DNA of 64,000 bases from Kribbella capetownensis (GCF_004331485.1 NZ_SJKD01000001.1:434001-498000), one strand, 5' to 3'; positions 7,738-16,817 are shown, counted from the stretch's first letter. The notes: generated by a model from the sequence alone, not told the origin. Numbers and translations: made by a program.

Positions 7738-9222
7738 ATGTACGCGACGACCGAAACCCTGGCGACTTCGCCGGCCGCGCAGGGCGGCCGCTCGCGCTGG
7801 CTGGCGCTCTACACGCTGTGCGCGGGCATGTTGATGATCGTGCTCGACGTCACCGTGGTGAACGTGGCCCTGCCGGCCATCCAGGACGACCTCGGCTTCA
7901 CCAGTTCCTCGCTGGCGTGGGTGGTGAACGCCTACCTGATCGCCTTCGGCGGCCTGCTCCTGCTCGCCGGCCGGCTCGGCGACCTGCTCGGCCGCCGCAA
8001 CATCTTCACCGCCGGCCTGGTCGTCTTCACCGCCGCCTCGGTGCTGTGCGGACTGGCCCAGTCCCAGGAGGTGCTCGTCATCGCCCGGTTCGTCCAGGGT
8101 GTCGGCGGCGCACTGACCTCCGCGGTGATCCTGGGCATGATCGTGACCCTGTTCCCCGAGCCGCGTGAGCAGGCCAAGGCGATCGGCGTCTACGCCTTCG
8201 TCGCGTCGGCCGGCGGCTCGATCGGTCTGCTGGCCGGTGGCGTGCTGACCCAGGCGATCAACTGGCACTGGATCTTCTTCGTCAACCTGCCGATCGGCGC
8301 GCTGACCGCCGTACTGGCCGTCAAGCTGATCGACAAGGACAAGGGCCTCGGGCTGGGCCGCGGCACCGACGTACCGGGCGCCATCCTGATCACCGCCGCG
8401 CTGATGGTCGGCGTCTTCACCATCGTCAAGCCGGCCGCCGAGCTGGGCTGGACCGCACCGCGGACCGTCGTGCTGGGCCTGGTGACGCTGGTGCTGCTGG
8501 CCGCGTTCATCGTCCGTGAGGCGACCGCCGCGAACCCGCTGGTGCCGCTGCGGATCTTCCGCTCCCGCAACCTGACCGGTGCGAACCTGGTCCAGGCGCT
8601 GTCCAGCTCGGGCATGTTCGGCATCTTCTTCCTCGGCTCGCTCTACCTGCAGCGGGTGCTCGGGTACTCCGCTCTGGAGATCGGACTGGCGTTCCTGCCG
8701 ACCACTGTGGTGATGGGGCTGCTGTCGGTGAAGTACTCCGAGAAGCTGGTCATGCGGTTCGGCCCCCGTCGCCCGCTGATCGCCGGACTGACGCTGATCG
8801 TGGTCGGTCTGCTGCTCTTCACGCAGGCTCCGGTCGGTGGCAACTACTTCGTCCACGTGCTGCCGGTACTGGTGCTGCTGGGCCTGGGTGGCGGTGTCTG
8901 CTTCCCGGCTCTGATGGGGCTGTCGATGGCTGACGTCAAGCCTGAGGACGCGGGTCTGGCCTCGGGTCTGATCGGTACCACCGCCGAGGTTGGCGCCGCC
9001 CTGGGCCTGGCCGTCCTGGCCACGCTGTCCGCCACCCGCACCGAGGCGGTCGCTTCGACCAAGCCGGCGCTGGAGGCGCTGACCTCCGGCTACCACCTGT
9101 CGTTCGCCATCGCCGCCGGCATCGTCGCCGCCGCCGTCGCGATCGCCTACACCCTGATGCGCCCCGCCAAGCAGGCCGAGGCCAACACCGAGACCGACGA
9201 CCTGGTCCTCGAAGCCGCCTGA
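7738..9222 (+). CDS. MFS drug/metabolite efflux transporter, DHA2 family
   Basis: A 494-residue inner-membrane proton antiporter of the EmrB/QacA (14-helix) type. Visible features are the first helix with DVTVVNVALPAIQDDLGF, the loop 2-3 motif GRLGDLLGRRN, and 14 hydrophobic stretches. The C-terminus is acidic. ATG 7738 follows AAGGAG. No regulator is adjacent in the same orientation, and a strong terminator at 9230-9272 ends the unit. The substrate is unknown. Confidence 0.93.
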   Translation: MYATTETLATSPAAQGGRSRWLALYTLCAGMLMIVLDVTVVNVALPAIQDDLGFTSSSLAWVVNAYLIAFGGLLLLAGRLGDLLGRRNIFTAGLVVFTAASVLCGLAQSQEVLVIARFVQGVGGALTSAVILGMIVTLFPEPREQAKAIGVYAFVASAGGSIGLLAGGVLTQAINWHWIFFVNLPIGALTAVLAVKLIDKDKGLGLGRGTDVPGAILITAALMVGVFTIVKPAAELGWTAPRTVVLGLVTLVLLAAFIVREATAANPLVPLRIFRSRNLTGANLVQALSSSGMFGIFFLGSLYLQRVLGYSALEIGLAFLPTTVVMGLLSVKYSEKLVMRFGPRRPLIAGLTLIVVGLLLFTQAPVGGNYFVHVLPVLVLLGLGGGVCFPALMGLSMADVKPEDAGLASGLIGTTAEVGAALGLAVLATLSATRTEAVASTKPALEALTSGYHLSFAIAAGIVAAAVAIAYTLMRPAKQAEANTETDDLVLEAA

Positions 9223-9229
9223 CAACGAA

Positions 9230-9272
9230 CGCCGAACTCCCCGCGCCCACCCCGGCCGCGGGGAGTTCGGCG
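9230..9272. terminator. strong hairpin terminator
   Basis: A perfect 16-bp stem (9230-9245 with 9257-9272) with an 11-base loop lies 8 bp past the DHA2 transporter stop. It separates that gene from tex. Confidence 0.85.
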
Positions 9273-9472
9273 TACCTGGACCACCTTGAGCACCCACCAA
9301 CCACTTTCGCGCCGAATTCCTGGCCGGCCGGTGCTCAAAGTCGGTGGAGTGGCGGTGGTTGTCCACAGGGGGTGGGATGGGGGTTTCGGGGTGGGGGGGG
9401 GGATGGGGAAGGATATGGAGCCTGGCCGGGGCAGAATGCTCGGCGGGTTGTTGCCGGTAGAGGGGAATTGAC

Positions 9473-11935
9473 GTGGTCGTGCAGTCGGTCGAGCAGCGGA
9501 TCGCCGGGGAACTGGAGGTCGCCGAGTTCCAGGTGCGGGCAGCGGTGACGCTGCTGGACGAAGGGTCGACGGTCCCGTTCATCGCGCGGTACCGCAAAGA
9601 GGTCACCGGGATGCTCGACGACGCGCAGTTGCGCACGCTCGAGGAACGCCTGCGCTACCTGCGTGAGCTGGAGGAACGCCGCCAGACGGTGCTCGAGTCG
9701 ATCGAGAGCCAGGGCAAGCTCGACGACGCGCTGAAGGCGTCGATCCTCGCGGCCGACACCAAGTCCCGGCTCGAGGACATCTACCTGCCGTTCAAGCCGA
9801 AACGGCGTACCAAGGCGATGATCGCCCGGGAGAACGGCCTCGAGCCGCTCGCCGACGGGCTGATGGCCGACCCGGACGTCGAGCCGTTCGCCGCGGCCGC
9901 CGTGTTCGTCAACGCTGAGGTCCCGGACCCGCAAGCGGCACTGGACGGTGCCCGCGCGATCCTGGTCGAGCGGTTCGCCGAGGACGCCGACCTGATCGGC
10001 GAACTGCGCGAGCGGCTGTGGACGCAGGGCCGGCTCGCGTCGGCGGTGCGCGAGGGCAAGGAGACCGACGGCGCGAAGTTCTCGGACTACTTCGACTTCG
10101 ACGAGCCGTTCACGAAGATGCCGTCACACCGGATCCTCGCCATGTTCCGCGGCGAGAAGGAAGACGTGCTGACGCTGACGATCGAGCCACTGCCCGCCGG
10201 TGTCGAGGCCGACGGCCCGACCGAGTACGAGACCACCGTCGCCCGCAAGGTCGGCGTGGACAACCAGGGCCGCCCGGCCGACAAGTGGCTGGTCGAGACG
10301 GTCCGCTGGGCCTGGCGGACGAAGATCCTGGTCCACCTCGGCATCGACCTGCGGCTGCGGCTGCGGCAGCTCGCCGAGGACGAGGCGATCCGGGTGTTCG
10401 CGGCCAACCTGCGTGACCTGCTGCTGGCCGCCCCGGCCGGCACCCGCGCGACGATGGGCCTCGACCCGGGCTTCCGCACCGGTGTGAAGGTCGCCGTCGT
10501 CGACGCGACCGGCAAGGTGGTCAACACCGGCGTCATCTACCCGCACGTCCCGCAGAACCAGTGGGACAAGTCGATCGCCACGCTGGCCGCGCTGGCCGCC
10601 GCGCACGACGTCGAGCTGATTGCCATCGGCAACGGTACAGCGTCGCGCGAGACGGACAAGCTGGCCGCGGAGCTGATCGCGAAGCACCCCGAGCTCAAGC
10701 TCACCAAGGCGGTCGTGTCGGAGGCCGGCGCGTCGGTGTACTCGGCGTCGGCGTTCGCCTCCCAGGAACTGCCCGGGATGGACGTGTCGCTGCGTGGCGC
10801 GGTCTCGATCGCGCGCCGGCTGCAGGACCCGCTGGCCGAGCTGGTGAAGATCGACCCGAAGTCGATCGGCGTCGGGCAGTACCAGCACGACCTGGCCGAG
10901 AACTCGCTGTCGCGTTCGCTCGACGCGGTGGTCGAGGACTGTGTGAACGCGGTCGGCGTCGACCTCAACACAGCGTCGGCTCCACTGCTGACCCGCGTCT
11001 CCGGCATCACCCCGGGTCTGGCCGACAACATCGTCCTGCACCGCGACCAGAACGGGCCGTTCACGTCCCGGACGGCGCTGAAGGAGGTGCCGCGGCTCGG
11101 GCCGAAGGCGTTCGAGCAGGCGGCCGGATTCCTCCGGATCCCCGACGGCGACGACCCGCTGGACGCGTCCAGCGTGCACCCCGAGGCCTATCCCGTCGTA
11201 CGGCGGATCCTCGACGCGACCGGCGCGGACATGAAGTCCCTGATCGGGTCGTCGGAGCTGAAGCGGCTTAAGGCGGCCGACTTCGTCGACGACATGTTCG
11301 GTCTGCCGACGGTGACCGACATCCTGGCCGAGTTGGAGAAGCCGGGGCGCGACCCGCGGCCGGCGTTCAAGACCGCGGTGTTCGCCGAGGGCGTCGACAA
11401 GATCGCTGACCTGAAGCCGGGGATGCGGCTCGAGGGCCAGGTCACCAACGTGGCGGCGTTCGGTGCGTTCATCGACATCGGCGTACACCAGGACGGGCTC
11501 GCGCACGTGTCCGCGCTGTCGAAGAACTACGTCAAGGATCCGCGCGAGGTGGTCAAGCCCGGCGACATCGTCACCGTCAAGGTGCTCGAGGTCGACATCC
11601 CCCGTAAGCGCATCTCCCTGACCCTCCGCCTCGACGACGAGGTCGGCAGCGGCCCGCGTACGCCGGGCAACCAGGGCAACCGCGGAGCCGGCGGCCAAGG
11701 CGGCGGTCGGGGCCCCAGCGGCCAGGGCGGACGCGGCGGTGGTCAGGGCGGCGGCCGCGGCGGCCAGGGCGGTGGTCAAGGCGGTGGTCGAGGCGGTGGT
11801 CGAGGCCAGGGCGGCCAGGGTGGCCGCAAGCAAGGCGGTCAAGGCCAGAACCGCGGCGGCTCCAAGGCCGACACCCCGATGGACGAGACCTCCCTCGCCG
11901 ACGCCTTCCGGAAGGCAGGCTTCACCGTCCGCTGA
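9473..11935 (+). CDS. tex: Tex, S1-domain RNA-binding transcription accessory protein
   Basis: An 820-residue cytoplasmic nucleic-acid-binding protein of the Tex family. Order visible: helical N-terminal domain with [13 protein letters not shown] near residue 38; YqgF/RNase H-like domain starting near [17 protein letters not shown] (about 325); helix-hairpin-helix region with [16 protein letters not shown] (about 505); S1 domain about 650-722 ([20 protein letters not shown]). From about 725 it has an unusual Gly/Arg/Gln-rich RGG-type tail, then a short conserved end ([11 protein letters not shown]). Such tails are known in actinobacterial Tex proteins and probably add RNA affinity. The start is GTG 9473. 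Confidence 0.95.
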   Translation: MVVQSVEQRIAGELEVAEFQVRAAVTLLDEGSTVPFIARYRKEVTGMLDDAQLRTLEERLRYLRELEERRQTVLESIESQGKLDDALKASILAADTKSRLEDIYLPFKPKRRTKAMIARENGLEPLADGLMADPDVEPFAAAAVFVNAEVPDPQAALDGARAILVERFAEDADLIGELRERLWTQGRLASAVREGKETDGAKFSDYFDFDEPFTKMPSHRILAMFRGEKEDVLTLTIEPLPAGVEADGPTEYETTVARKVGVDNQGRPADKWLVETVRWAWRTKILVHLGIDLRLRLRQLAEDEAIRVFAANLRDLLLAAPAGTRATMGLDPGFRTGVKVAVVDATGKVVNTGVIYPHVPQNQWDKSIATLAALAAAHDVELIAIGNGTASRETDKLAAELIAKHPELKLTKAVVSEAGASVYSASAFASQELPGMDVSLRGAVSIARRLQDPLAELVKIDPKSIGVGQYQHDLAENSLSRSLDAVVEDCVNAVGVDLNTASAPLLTRVSGITPGLADNIVLHRDQNGPFTSRTALKEVPRLGPKAFEQAAGFLRIPDGDDPLDASSVHPEAYPVVRRILDATGADMKSLIGSSELKRLKAADFVDDMFGLPTVTDILAELEKPGRDPRPAFKTAVFAEGVDKIADLKPGMRLEGQVTNVAAFGAFIDIGVHQDGLAHVSALSKNYVKDPREVVKPGDIVTVKVLEVDIPRKRISLTLRLDDEVGSGPRTPGNQGNRGAGGQGGGRGPSGQGGRGGGQGGGRGGQGGGQGGGRGGGRGQGGQGGRKQGGQGQNRGGSKADTPMDETSLADAFRKAGFTVR

Positions 11936-11999
11936 CCTCGTGATGTCGAGGGGTGGCGACCAGTTCCGACGTACCAACTGAACCCACCGAGGAGGGCTG

Positions 12000-12539
12000 A
12001 TGCGCGAACTGGTTGTCACCCAGAACATCACCGTGGACGGTGTCATCGAGGCGGGCGACTGGTTCGCCCCCGCGGACGGCGGTGACGAGGTGCTCGGAGT
12101 CCTGCGCGACCAGATGGCCCAAGCGGACGGGTTCCTGACCGGGCGGACGACGTTCGAGGAGATGCGCGGGTTCTGGCCGGCGCAGGACGACGACGCCACC
12201 GGAGTCACGGAGTACCTGAACACCGTGCAGAAGTACGTCGTCTCGCAGACGCTGCAGGAGCCGGGATGGGAACCGACCACGATCCTGCGCGGCGTGGACG
12301 ACGTTCGCGGGCTGAAGAGCACCGACGGTACGCAGATCGTCTGCACCGGCAGCATCACCCTCGCCCACGCGTTGATCGCGGCGGACCTGGTCGACGAGTA
12401 CCGGCTGTTCGTCTACCCGACAGTGCTCGGCCAGGGTCGGCGGCTGTTCCCGGACGGCACCCCGCTGGCGCTGAGGCTCACTGCCTGCACCTCGTTCGGC
12501 AGCGGCGTGGCGCAGATGATCTACCGCCGCACGGACTGA
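12000..12539 (+). CDS. dihydrofolate reductase-like (RibD C-terminal) protein
   Basis: A 179-residue soluble protein of the RibD-C/dihydrofolate-reductase superfamily. It begins RELVVTQNITVDGVIEAGDW and contains GRTTFEEMRGFWP and the C-terminal LVDEYRLFVYPTVLGQGRRL, the usual signatures of the stand-alone NADPH-binding reductase-like proteins. These proteins are widespread in actinobacteria and mostly uncharacterised. GAGGAGG precedes ATG 12000. It is probably monocistronic. Confidence 0.88.
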   Translation: MRELVVTQNITVDGVIEAGDWFAPADGGDEVLGVLRDQMAQADGFLTGRTTFEEMRGFWPAQDDDATGVTEYLNTVQKYVVSQTLQEPGWEPTTILRGVDDVRGLKSTDGTQIVCTGSITLAHALIAADLVDEYRLFVYPTVLGQGRRLFPDGTPLALRLTACTSFGSGVAQMIYRRTD

Positions 12540-12562
12540 TCACAGCCTTTCACGAGAACTGA

Positions 12563-12715
12563 AAGGTCGATGCCGTCGGCCCCTTTCTGTCTTCCTACGA
12601 CGCGTGCGAGGCGCGGGCGGCGCAGATCCGGGACGGCTCCACCGGCGCCTGGTGCGAGGACGAGTTCCACGCCTGGCCGTTCAGCCTCTACCGGCTCTAC
12701 ATCAGCGGCGCCTGA
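12563..12715 (+). pseudogene. remnant of an unidentified small gene
   Basis: After an in-frame stop at 12560-12562, about 50 codons remain open to TGA 12713-12715. They encode a protein-like sequence rich in aromatic residues (EDEFHAWPFSLYRLYISGA at the end) with good third-position GC. No ATG, GTG or TTG start exists in this frame, so it looks like the 3' remnant of a lost gene. Its last 19 bases overlap the 3' end of the metal-chaperone gene on the other strand. The family was not recognised. Confidence 0.45.
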
Positions 12716-12918
12716 TCCGCGAGCTCGTAGCCGGCCGCCTCCACCGCAGTTCGGACGGCGGCCGGCAGGAGTGCCTGATCGCTGGTGACTGTGACGGTCT
12801 CCGTCGGCAGATCGACCAGTACGGAAACCACACCAGGCAACGTCTTCAGCTCGTCGGTCACGAAGTTCACGCAGTGACCGCAGCTCATCCCCAGCACCCG
12901 GAACTTCTGTGTACTCAT
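12697..12918 (-). CDS. heavy-metal-associated (CopZ-like) metallochaperone
   Basis: A 73-residue cytoplasmic HMA-domain protein. The metal-binding loop GMSCGHCVNFV carries the CxxC pair near residues 13-16. The remainder fits the beta-alpha-beta-beta-alpha-beta fold (VLVDLPTETVTV, then AAGYEL). Such proteins carry Cu(I) to export ATPases. No copper ATPase gene is close by. It follows the SnoaL-like gene with a one-base overlap (TGATG), so it is the second gene of that unit and is presumably under the divergent TetR. Confidence 0.85.
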   Translation of the reverse strand: MSTQKFRVLGMSCGHCVNFVTDELKTLPGVVSVLVDLPTETVTVTSDQALLPAAVRTAVEAAGYELADQAPLM

Positions 12919-13295
12919 CAAGCGGTCACATCCCGGGTCGCCTGCGTCGTACGTCGCATCCGGCCATCTGGCGCGAGTTCCCCGAACAGATAGACCTCGG
13001 TCGAGATCGTCCGCCCCTGTCGCATCTGGGCATGGATCGTGAACCGCGCCGCCAGCCGGTCAGCGGTCCGGATCGCCTCGTGAACGTCGTACTCCCAGGT
13101 CAGCAGGTTCTTCCGGATCGGCCGCAGATGCGCAATCAGCCGCTGCCGGTCCAGCGCGACGCCGTCCGCGATCTGCTCCACGTCGGGCGTGTAGTAGCGA
13201 TCCACCACCGCCTCCGCGTCACCTCCCGCCACGACCTCGCGCGTGAACGAATCGAAGAAGTCCGCGACGAACTCTCGTGCGCTTAACTCTGACAT
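12918..13295 (-). CDS. SnoaL/NTF2-like protein
   Basis: A 125-residue small cone-fold protein (EFVADFFDSFTREVVAGGDA; then YTPDVEQIADG and YLFGELAPDG). Proteins of this fold act as isomerases, cyclases or ligand-binding proteins; this one's function is unknown. I chose ATG 13295 because a promoter TTGTCA-17-TATGTT places the transcript start near it (leaderless), and an operator palindrome overlaps it. An alternative ATG is at 13307. It forms an operon with the metallochaperone and is divergent from a TetR gene. Confidence 0.75.
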   Translation of the reverse strand: MSELSAREFVADFFDSFTREVVAGGDAEAVVDRYYTPDVEQIADGVALDRQRLIAHLRPIRKNLLTWEYDVHEAIRTADRLAARFTIHAQMRQGRTISTEVYLFGELAPDGRMRRTTQATRDVTA

Positions 13296-13338
13296 GCTGT
13301 CAAACATAAGCGCATCCACTAACCTTGACAAGGTGTCA
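13290..13338. promoter_or_regulatory. symmetric divergent promoter with paired TetR operators
   Basis: Two TGACANNNTGTCA palindromes lie at 13290-13302 and 13326-13338, 36 bp centre to centre. Minus-strand promoter: -35 TTGTCA (13331-13326), 17-bp spacer, -10 TATGTT (13308-13303), then 7 bases to ATG 13295. Plus-strand promoter: -35 CTGTCA (13297-13302), 17-bp spacer, -10 TAACCT (13320-13325), then 7 bases to GTG 13333. Each palindrome covers one start codon or leader and the opposite -35 box. Confidence 0.7.
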
Positions 13339-13908
13339 GACAAAGAGCCGGTACGACGCAGGCGCCGTGCGGACGCCGATCGGAGCCGGACCGCGATCCT
13401 GACCGCCGCCATCACGCTGCTGGACGAGCGGCCTGACGCGGGCATGGAAGCCGTGGCTTCGGCCGCCGGTGTCACCCGGCAAACCGTCTACGCGCACTTC
13501 GCGTCCCGCGACGTTCTGCTCGACGCCGTCGTCGACGAGCTCACCCGGGAGACGATGGCGGCGATCGACGCGCTCGATCTCGACCACGGACCGGCACTGG
13601 ACACATTGCTCGACCTGATCGACCTCGGCTGGCGGAGCTTCGAGGAGCATCCGTTGCTCCTTCACCTGCCGCCGTCCGGCGGGCAGGACGAGCGCCACGA
13701 TCCGGTGGTGGAACGGCTCGAACGGCTGGTCCGCCGCGGTCAGCGCGCCGGCGAGATCACCCGCGACCTTCCGCTCGGCTGGCTGGTCGCGGCAGTGATC
13801 GCCCTCGGCCACACGGCGGGCGAGGCAGTGGCCGCCAACCGGCTGCCGGCCCGGAAAGCCACCGCCGCCCTCCGAGCCAGCGCCGTACGCCTCCTGCAGC
13901 CAGGCTGA
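13333..13908 (+). CDS. TetR/AcrR-family repressor
   Basis: A 191-residue one-component regulator. After a basic N-terminus (RRRRRADADRSRTAIL), the HTH occupies about residues 30-60 (AVASAAGVTRQTVYAHFASR). The C-terminal ligand domain is unclassified. GTG 13333 is seven bases after the -10 box, so the message should be leaderless. The protein very probably binds the two TGACANNNTGTCA sites in the divergent promoter and represses itself and the SnoaL/metallochaperone unit. Confidence 0.88.
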   Translation: MSDKEPVRRRRRADADRSRTAILTAAITLLDERPDAGMEAVASAAGVTRQTVYAHFASRDVLLDAVVDELTRETMAAIDALDLDHGPALDTLLDLIDLGWRSFEEHPLLLHLPPSGGQDERHDPVVERLERLVRRGQRAGEITRDLPLGWLVAAVIALGHTAGEAVAANRLPARKATAALRASAVRLLQPG

Positions 13909-13913
13909 CGTCG

Positions 13914-14924
13914 TCAGCCGTGAATGACCTTCAGCACGTTGCCGGTCTTGTCGTACGCCGTCAGCGTGACCGGACCGACTTCGCGCAGATCCGGGTCGAT
14001 CCAGGACAACGCGTAGTACCCGTCCCGCACCGCGATGTCATGGACATTGCCGCTGCCGGCCGGCGCGACCCGGATCCGGGCGATGGCGGCCGAGCTCAGC
14101 CGGCCGAAACCGCTGAAGTACGTCGACTTGCACTCGCTGCAGGCCTGGCCGCCGAGGACCGAGAACTGCGCGAACTTGTCGTCGAACGCCTCTCGGGCGT
14201 ACACCGCGCTGGCGAAGACCATCGGCCCCGATCCGTCCGGAGTCGCGGTGCCGTCGGGCCTGGGAACCAGAGTGCAGTCGACGAACTTCGCACCCGACGG
14301 TGACACTGCGACCAGATTCGTCGCTCGCGCGGGCGCGGTGTCCGACGCGACGATCCGCCACCGGGTCATGTCGGTCCAGAACAGGACGGAGCAGTTGCGC
14401 AACCGGCCGGCGTCCGTCGTCGGCATCGGATCACGCCCGGCCGCCGCGACCAGCTCGGCCGACGGCTTGTCGCCGCCCGGGATGGTGCACTTCGCATCCG
14501 GACTGCCCTTCTGGGGCTGGTAGAACACGGTGGCGCTGGAGTACGCGAACGAGGGGGTCCGGATCGGCCGCTTGATCTGTGGGTACCGCAGTGCGCAGCG
14601 TCGCGCCACCTCGGCCTCGGTCAGCTTCGCGCCCACGCCCGCTTCGCCGCGCGGCACGCCGGGCACCGCGGTGAAGTCGACCCGGGCCACCGGTGTGTTC
14701 GTGCCCGCGACGCCCGCTTCCGGATCGGTCGCAACGACCTTCGGTAGCAGGCTCGCTGCCGTGGCAACCGCGGCGACTGCGACGACTCCGCCACCTGCGG
14801 ACAGCATCCGCCGTCGGCGACGCGCGGCGCGGCCGCGGTGGAGCAGTGCGGTCCCGTCGATCGGGCCCAGCGGGTCGTTCTTGGCCAGTCGTCGCAGTTC
14901 GGCGCCGACGTCCTGGGTGTCCAT
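13914..14924 (-). CDS. membrane-anchored partner of ECF sigma factor
   Basis: A 336-residue protein with a cytoplasmic N-terminus (DVGAELRRLAKNDPLGPIDG), an Arg-rich stop signal, one membrane segment near residues 41-62 and a large extracytoplasmic domain with scattered Cys residues. It starts 11 bp after the SigE-type sigma stop. ATG 14924 is preceded by AAGGAG. This placement and topology suggest an anti-sigma factor or sensor, but no zinc anti-sigma motif is visible. The role is inferred from context. Confidence 0.7.
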   Translation of the reverse strand: MDTQDVGAELRRLAKNDPLGPIDGTALLHRGRAARRRRRMLSAGGGVVAVAAVATAASLLPKVVATDPEAGVAGTNTPVARVDFTAVPGVPRGEAGVGAKLTEAEVARRCALRYPQIKRPIRTPSFAYSSATVFYQPQKGSPDAKCTIPGGDKPSAELVAAAGRDPMPTTDAGRLRNCSVLFWTDMTRWRIVASDTAPARATNLVAVSPSGAKFVDCTLVPRPDGTATPDGSGPMVFASAVYAREAFDDKFAQFSVLGGQACSECKSTYFSGFGRLSSAAIARIRVAPAGSGNVHDIAVRDGYYALSWIDPDLREVGPVTLTAYDKTGNVLKVIHG

Positions 14925-14935
14925 GGCCTTCTCCT

Positions 14936-15445
14936 TCACGCTGGCCGGCGGATCTGCCGGGCCCGGTCGATGGCGGTTCGGAGAGTTTCGAGGCCGCGCG
15001 CTGCCTGGCTCTTCACCGTGCCCTCCGAGCACCCGAGAAGCTGGGCGGTCTGCTCGACGGACAGGTCCTCGTAGTACCTCAGGACCACGCAGGCACGCTG
15101 ACGTGGCGCGAGGCTGCCGAGGGCCGTGAGGACCTCGTCGCGGTCGGCGTGGCCGTCCGCGTGGTCGTCGAGCCGGGCGCGGTCGAACGACAGGTCAGAG
15201 GCCGGCACTTCCCGGCGCCAGGGGCGCCGGCCAGTGTCCACTGCCGCGTTGACGACCGCGCGGCGCGCATAGGCGAGTGGGTTCCCCTTGCGATCCAGCT
15301 TCGACCATGACCGGTACAGCTTGTACAGCGCGTCCTGCACCACGTCGTCGGCCCGATGCCAGTCGCCGCAGACCAGGTACGCCGTCCGCCGCAACGACGC
15401 GCTCGATGCTTCGACGAACTCGACGTACTCCTGGTCTCGATCCAC
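14936..15445 (-). CDS. ECF sigma factor, SigE family
   Basis: A 169-residue RNA polymerase sigma factor of the actinobacterial SigE family. Region 2 covers residues about 7-70 (RADDVVQDALYKLYRSW), and region 4 about 112-160 (APRQRACVVLRYYEDLSVEQ; then GTVKSQAARGLETLR). It lacks regions 1 and 3, as expected. It is followed 11 bp later by a single-pass membrane protein, its probable control partner. This is the first of three such sigma/membrane pairs in the window. Confidence 0.93.
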   Translation of the reverse strand: MDRDQEYVEFVEASSASLRRTAYLVCGDWHRADDVVQDALYKLYRSWSKLDRKGNPLAYARRAVVNAAVDTGRRPWRREVPASDLSFDRARLDDHADGHADRDEVLTALGSLAPRQRACVVLRYYEDLSVEQTAQLLGCSEGTVKSQAARGLETLRTAIDRARQIRRPA

Positions 15446-15511
15446 CGTCGCCCTCCGCTCTCCCTTGCCCCCTCAGTACGGAGCCGGGGTCCATCGAGGT
15501 TGCATCGCGGA

Positions 15512-16285
15512 TCAGCGGAGATCGGCGAGATGGCCGCCGGGGTCGCCGAGGTGGACAGCGGTGGCCCTGGGCGTGAAGCCGAGACGGCGGTAGATGCGGT
15601 CCGAGCCGTCGTCGCCGGGGGTGAGCCAGGCGAGGGTGGCCCCGGCCAGCTCGAAGGCCTGACGGGTCGCGTACGCCGTCGCGATCGCGCCGAGGCCGCG
15701 GCGCCGATGACTGTGGATCGTGCCGACGCCGGCGATCTCGGTGACGCCGTCAGAGACCGCACCCCAGGAGGCACTCGCCGCGGGGACACCGTCGACGCGC
15801 AGCAGGATCCATCCACCGTCCGCGGGATCGGGCTCGAAGTCGGCAGCGGCGTCCTCGGATTCGTAGGCCTTGACGGAGACGGCGTTCGCCTCAGCCTGCT
15901 CCTCGGCGGAGCTCACCACCAAGGCCACGACCTCCGGAAGGTCAGGCTCTAACAGGCCAGCCGACTCGACGACCAGAAGCGGCGGCCGCGACGCGACCGT
16001 CATCCCGTTGGCCTCCAGTACGTCGGCCAGCCCGGGACTGGCCTCCTCGACCAACTCGGCGCTCAGCCACCGCCCCTCAGCCGCGAACGCGTGGCGAATG
16101 ATGGCCAGCGCCTCCGGTACGGCGTCCTGATCGAAAGGCTCACCGGGCTCGGTGGCGACCATCCCCGACAGGTACCAGGTGTCGTCGTCGTGCAGCAGCC
16201 CGGTCAGAGGTCCCGCGACGATCTGCCGCCGCGAGTTCGCCAGACCCGCCAACTGTGCCCGCGCGATCCGCGCCCCAATGTCCAT
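15512..16285 (-). CDS. GNAT-family N-acetyltransferase
   Basis: A 257-residue protein with a GNAT domain in its C-terminal half: VGTIHSHRRRGLGAIATAYA is the acetyl-CoA binding motif A and IYRRLGFTPRATAVHLGD is motif B. The N-terminal half looks like a degenerate second acyltransferase-like domain (LVEEASPGLADVLEANGM). The substrate is unknown. The gene lies between the sigma gene and an XRE regulator, 9 bp from the latter's end. Confidence 0.82.
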   Translation of the reverse strand: MDIGARIARAQLAGLANSRRQIVAGPLTGLLHDDDTWYLSGMVATEPGEPFDQDAVPEALAIIRHAFAAEGRWLSAELVEEASPGLADVLEANGMTVASRPPLLVVESAGLLEPDLPEVVALVVSSAEEQAEANAVSVKAYESEDAAADFEPDPADGGWILLRVDGVPAASASWGAVSDGVTEIAGVGTIHSHRRRGLGAIATAYATRQAFELAGATLAWLTPGDDGSDRIYRRLGFTPRATAVHLGDPGGHLADLR

Positions 16286-16294
16286 GATCGGACC

Positions 16295-16735
16295 CTACGG
16301 TGCGCGCGTCGCACTCGCCCCGGCTTCGGCCAGCAGCAGGAGATCGAGCAGCCGGTCGAGGTCGGCGTCCGTCGGCGCGCGGTCGAGCGCCCCGGCCAGC
16401 GCGTCGAGAGTCCGGATCACCTCGGCCCGAATGGCGGGCCGGGATCGCGACTGAGCGGCGGCGAGAGTGTTGATGACCTGCGCGGATCGATCAGACCCGC
16501 TCAGCAACCCGGCGCCGATCGAGGGCTGCTCTGCCGGCGGCTCGTCGCCGATGCCGACCTCGAGCCGGGCGCCCAGAGCGGTGGCCAGCCGGTCGAGCGC
16601 GGAGACGGTCGGGTTGCCGCGCCCGTTCTCCAGGTTGGCGATGTACGGCACGGACAGCCCGGCGTCGACGGCGACCGACGCGATCGTGCGGCCGGCCGCC
16701 TTGCGACGGTCGCGGAGGACTTCACCCAGTTCCAC
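16295..16735 (-). CDS. XRE-family helix-turn-helix regulator
   Basis: A 146-residue DNA-binding protein. The Cro/C1-type HTH is residues about 5-60 (VAVDAGLSVPYIANLENGRG NPT region). The C-terminal part is helical and of unknown function. GTG 16735 fits the usual start just before ELGEVLRDRR; GTG 16744 and ATG 16762 are alternatives. It is divergent from an MFS transporter. A 24-bp palindrome at 16749-16772 lies right upstream, which suggests autoregulation and control of the transporter. The GNAT gene follows closely downstream. Confidence 0.82.
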   Translation of the reverse strand: MELGEVLRDRRKAAGRTIASVAVDAGLSVPYIANLENGRGNPTVSALDRLATALGARLEVGIGDEPPAEQPSIGAGLLSGSDRSAQVINTLAAAQSRSRPAIRAEVIRTLDALAGALDRAPTDADLDRLLDLLLLAEAGASATRAP

Positions 16736-16748
16736 GCCTGCCACTCTA

Positions 16749-16772
16749 TTCCCAGAAGACATATTCTGGGAA
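16749..16772. promoter_or_regulatory. XRE operator candidate (9-bp arms)
   Basis: Arms TTCCCAGAA and TTCTGGGAA are perfect and separated by six bases (GACATA). The site lies 13 bp upstream of the XRE start and about 45 bp upstream of the MFS start. Confidence 0.65.
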
Positions 16773-16789
16773 AACACTCTTGCTCGAAT

Positions 16790-16806
16790 CTATCTTCACA
16801 AGATAG
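16790..16806. promoter_or_regulatory. second palindrome before the MFS gene
   Basis: CTATCTTCACAAGATAG has perfect 7-bp arms around CAC and ends 11 bp before the MFS start codon. It differs in sequence from the 16749-16772 palindrome, so it may bind another protein or form a leader hairpin. Confidence 0.5.
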
Positions 16807-16817
16807 CGTCTCGCCCC

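Noticed and set aside
7723..9636. A long minus-strand frame opposite the DHA2 transporter
   Set aside because: Translation is low-complexity (Gln/Asp/Arg/Gly), crosses a strong terminator and has no family features. It is a shadow of the transporter gene.
10124..12358. A 744-codon minus-strand frame opposite tex
   Set aside because: It runs antisense through tex and into the reductase gene and has no recognisable domain; high GC alone explains the lack of stops.
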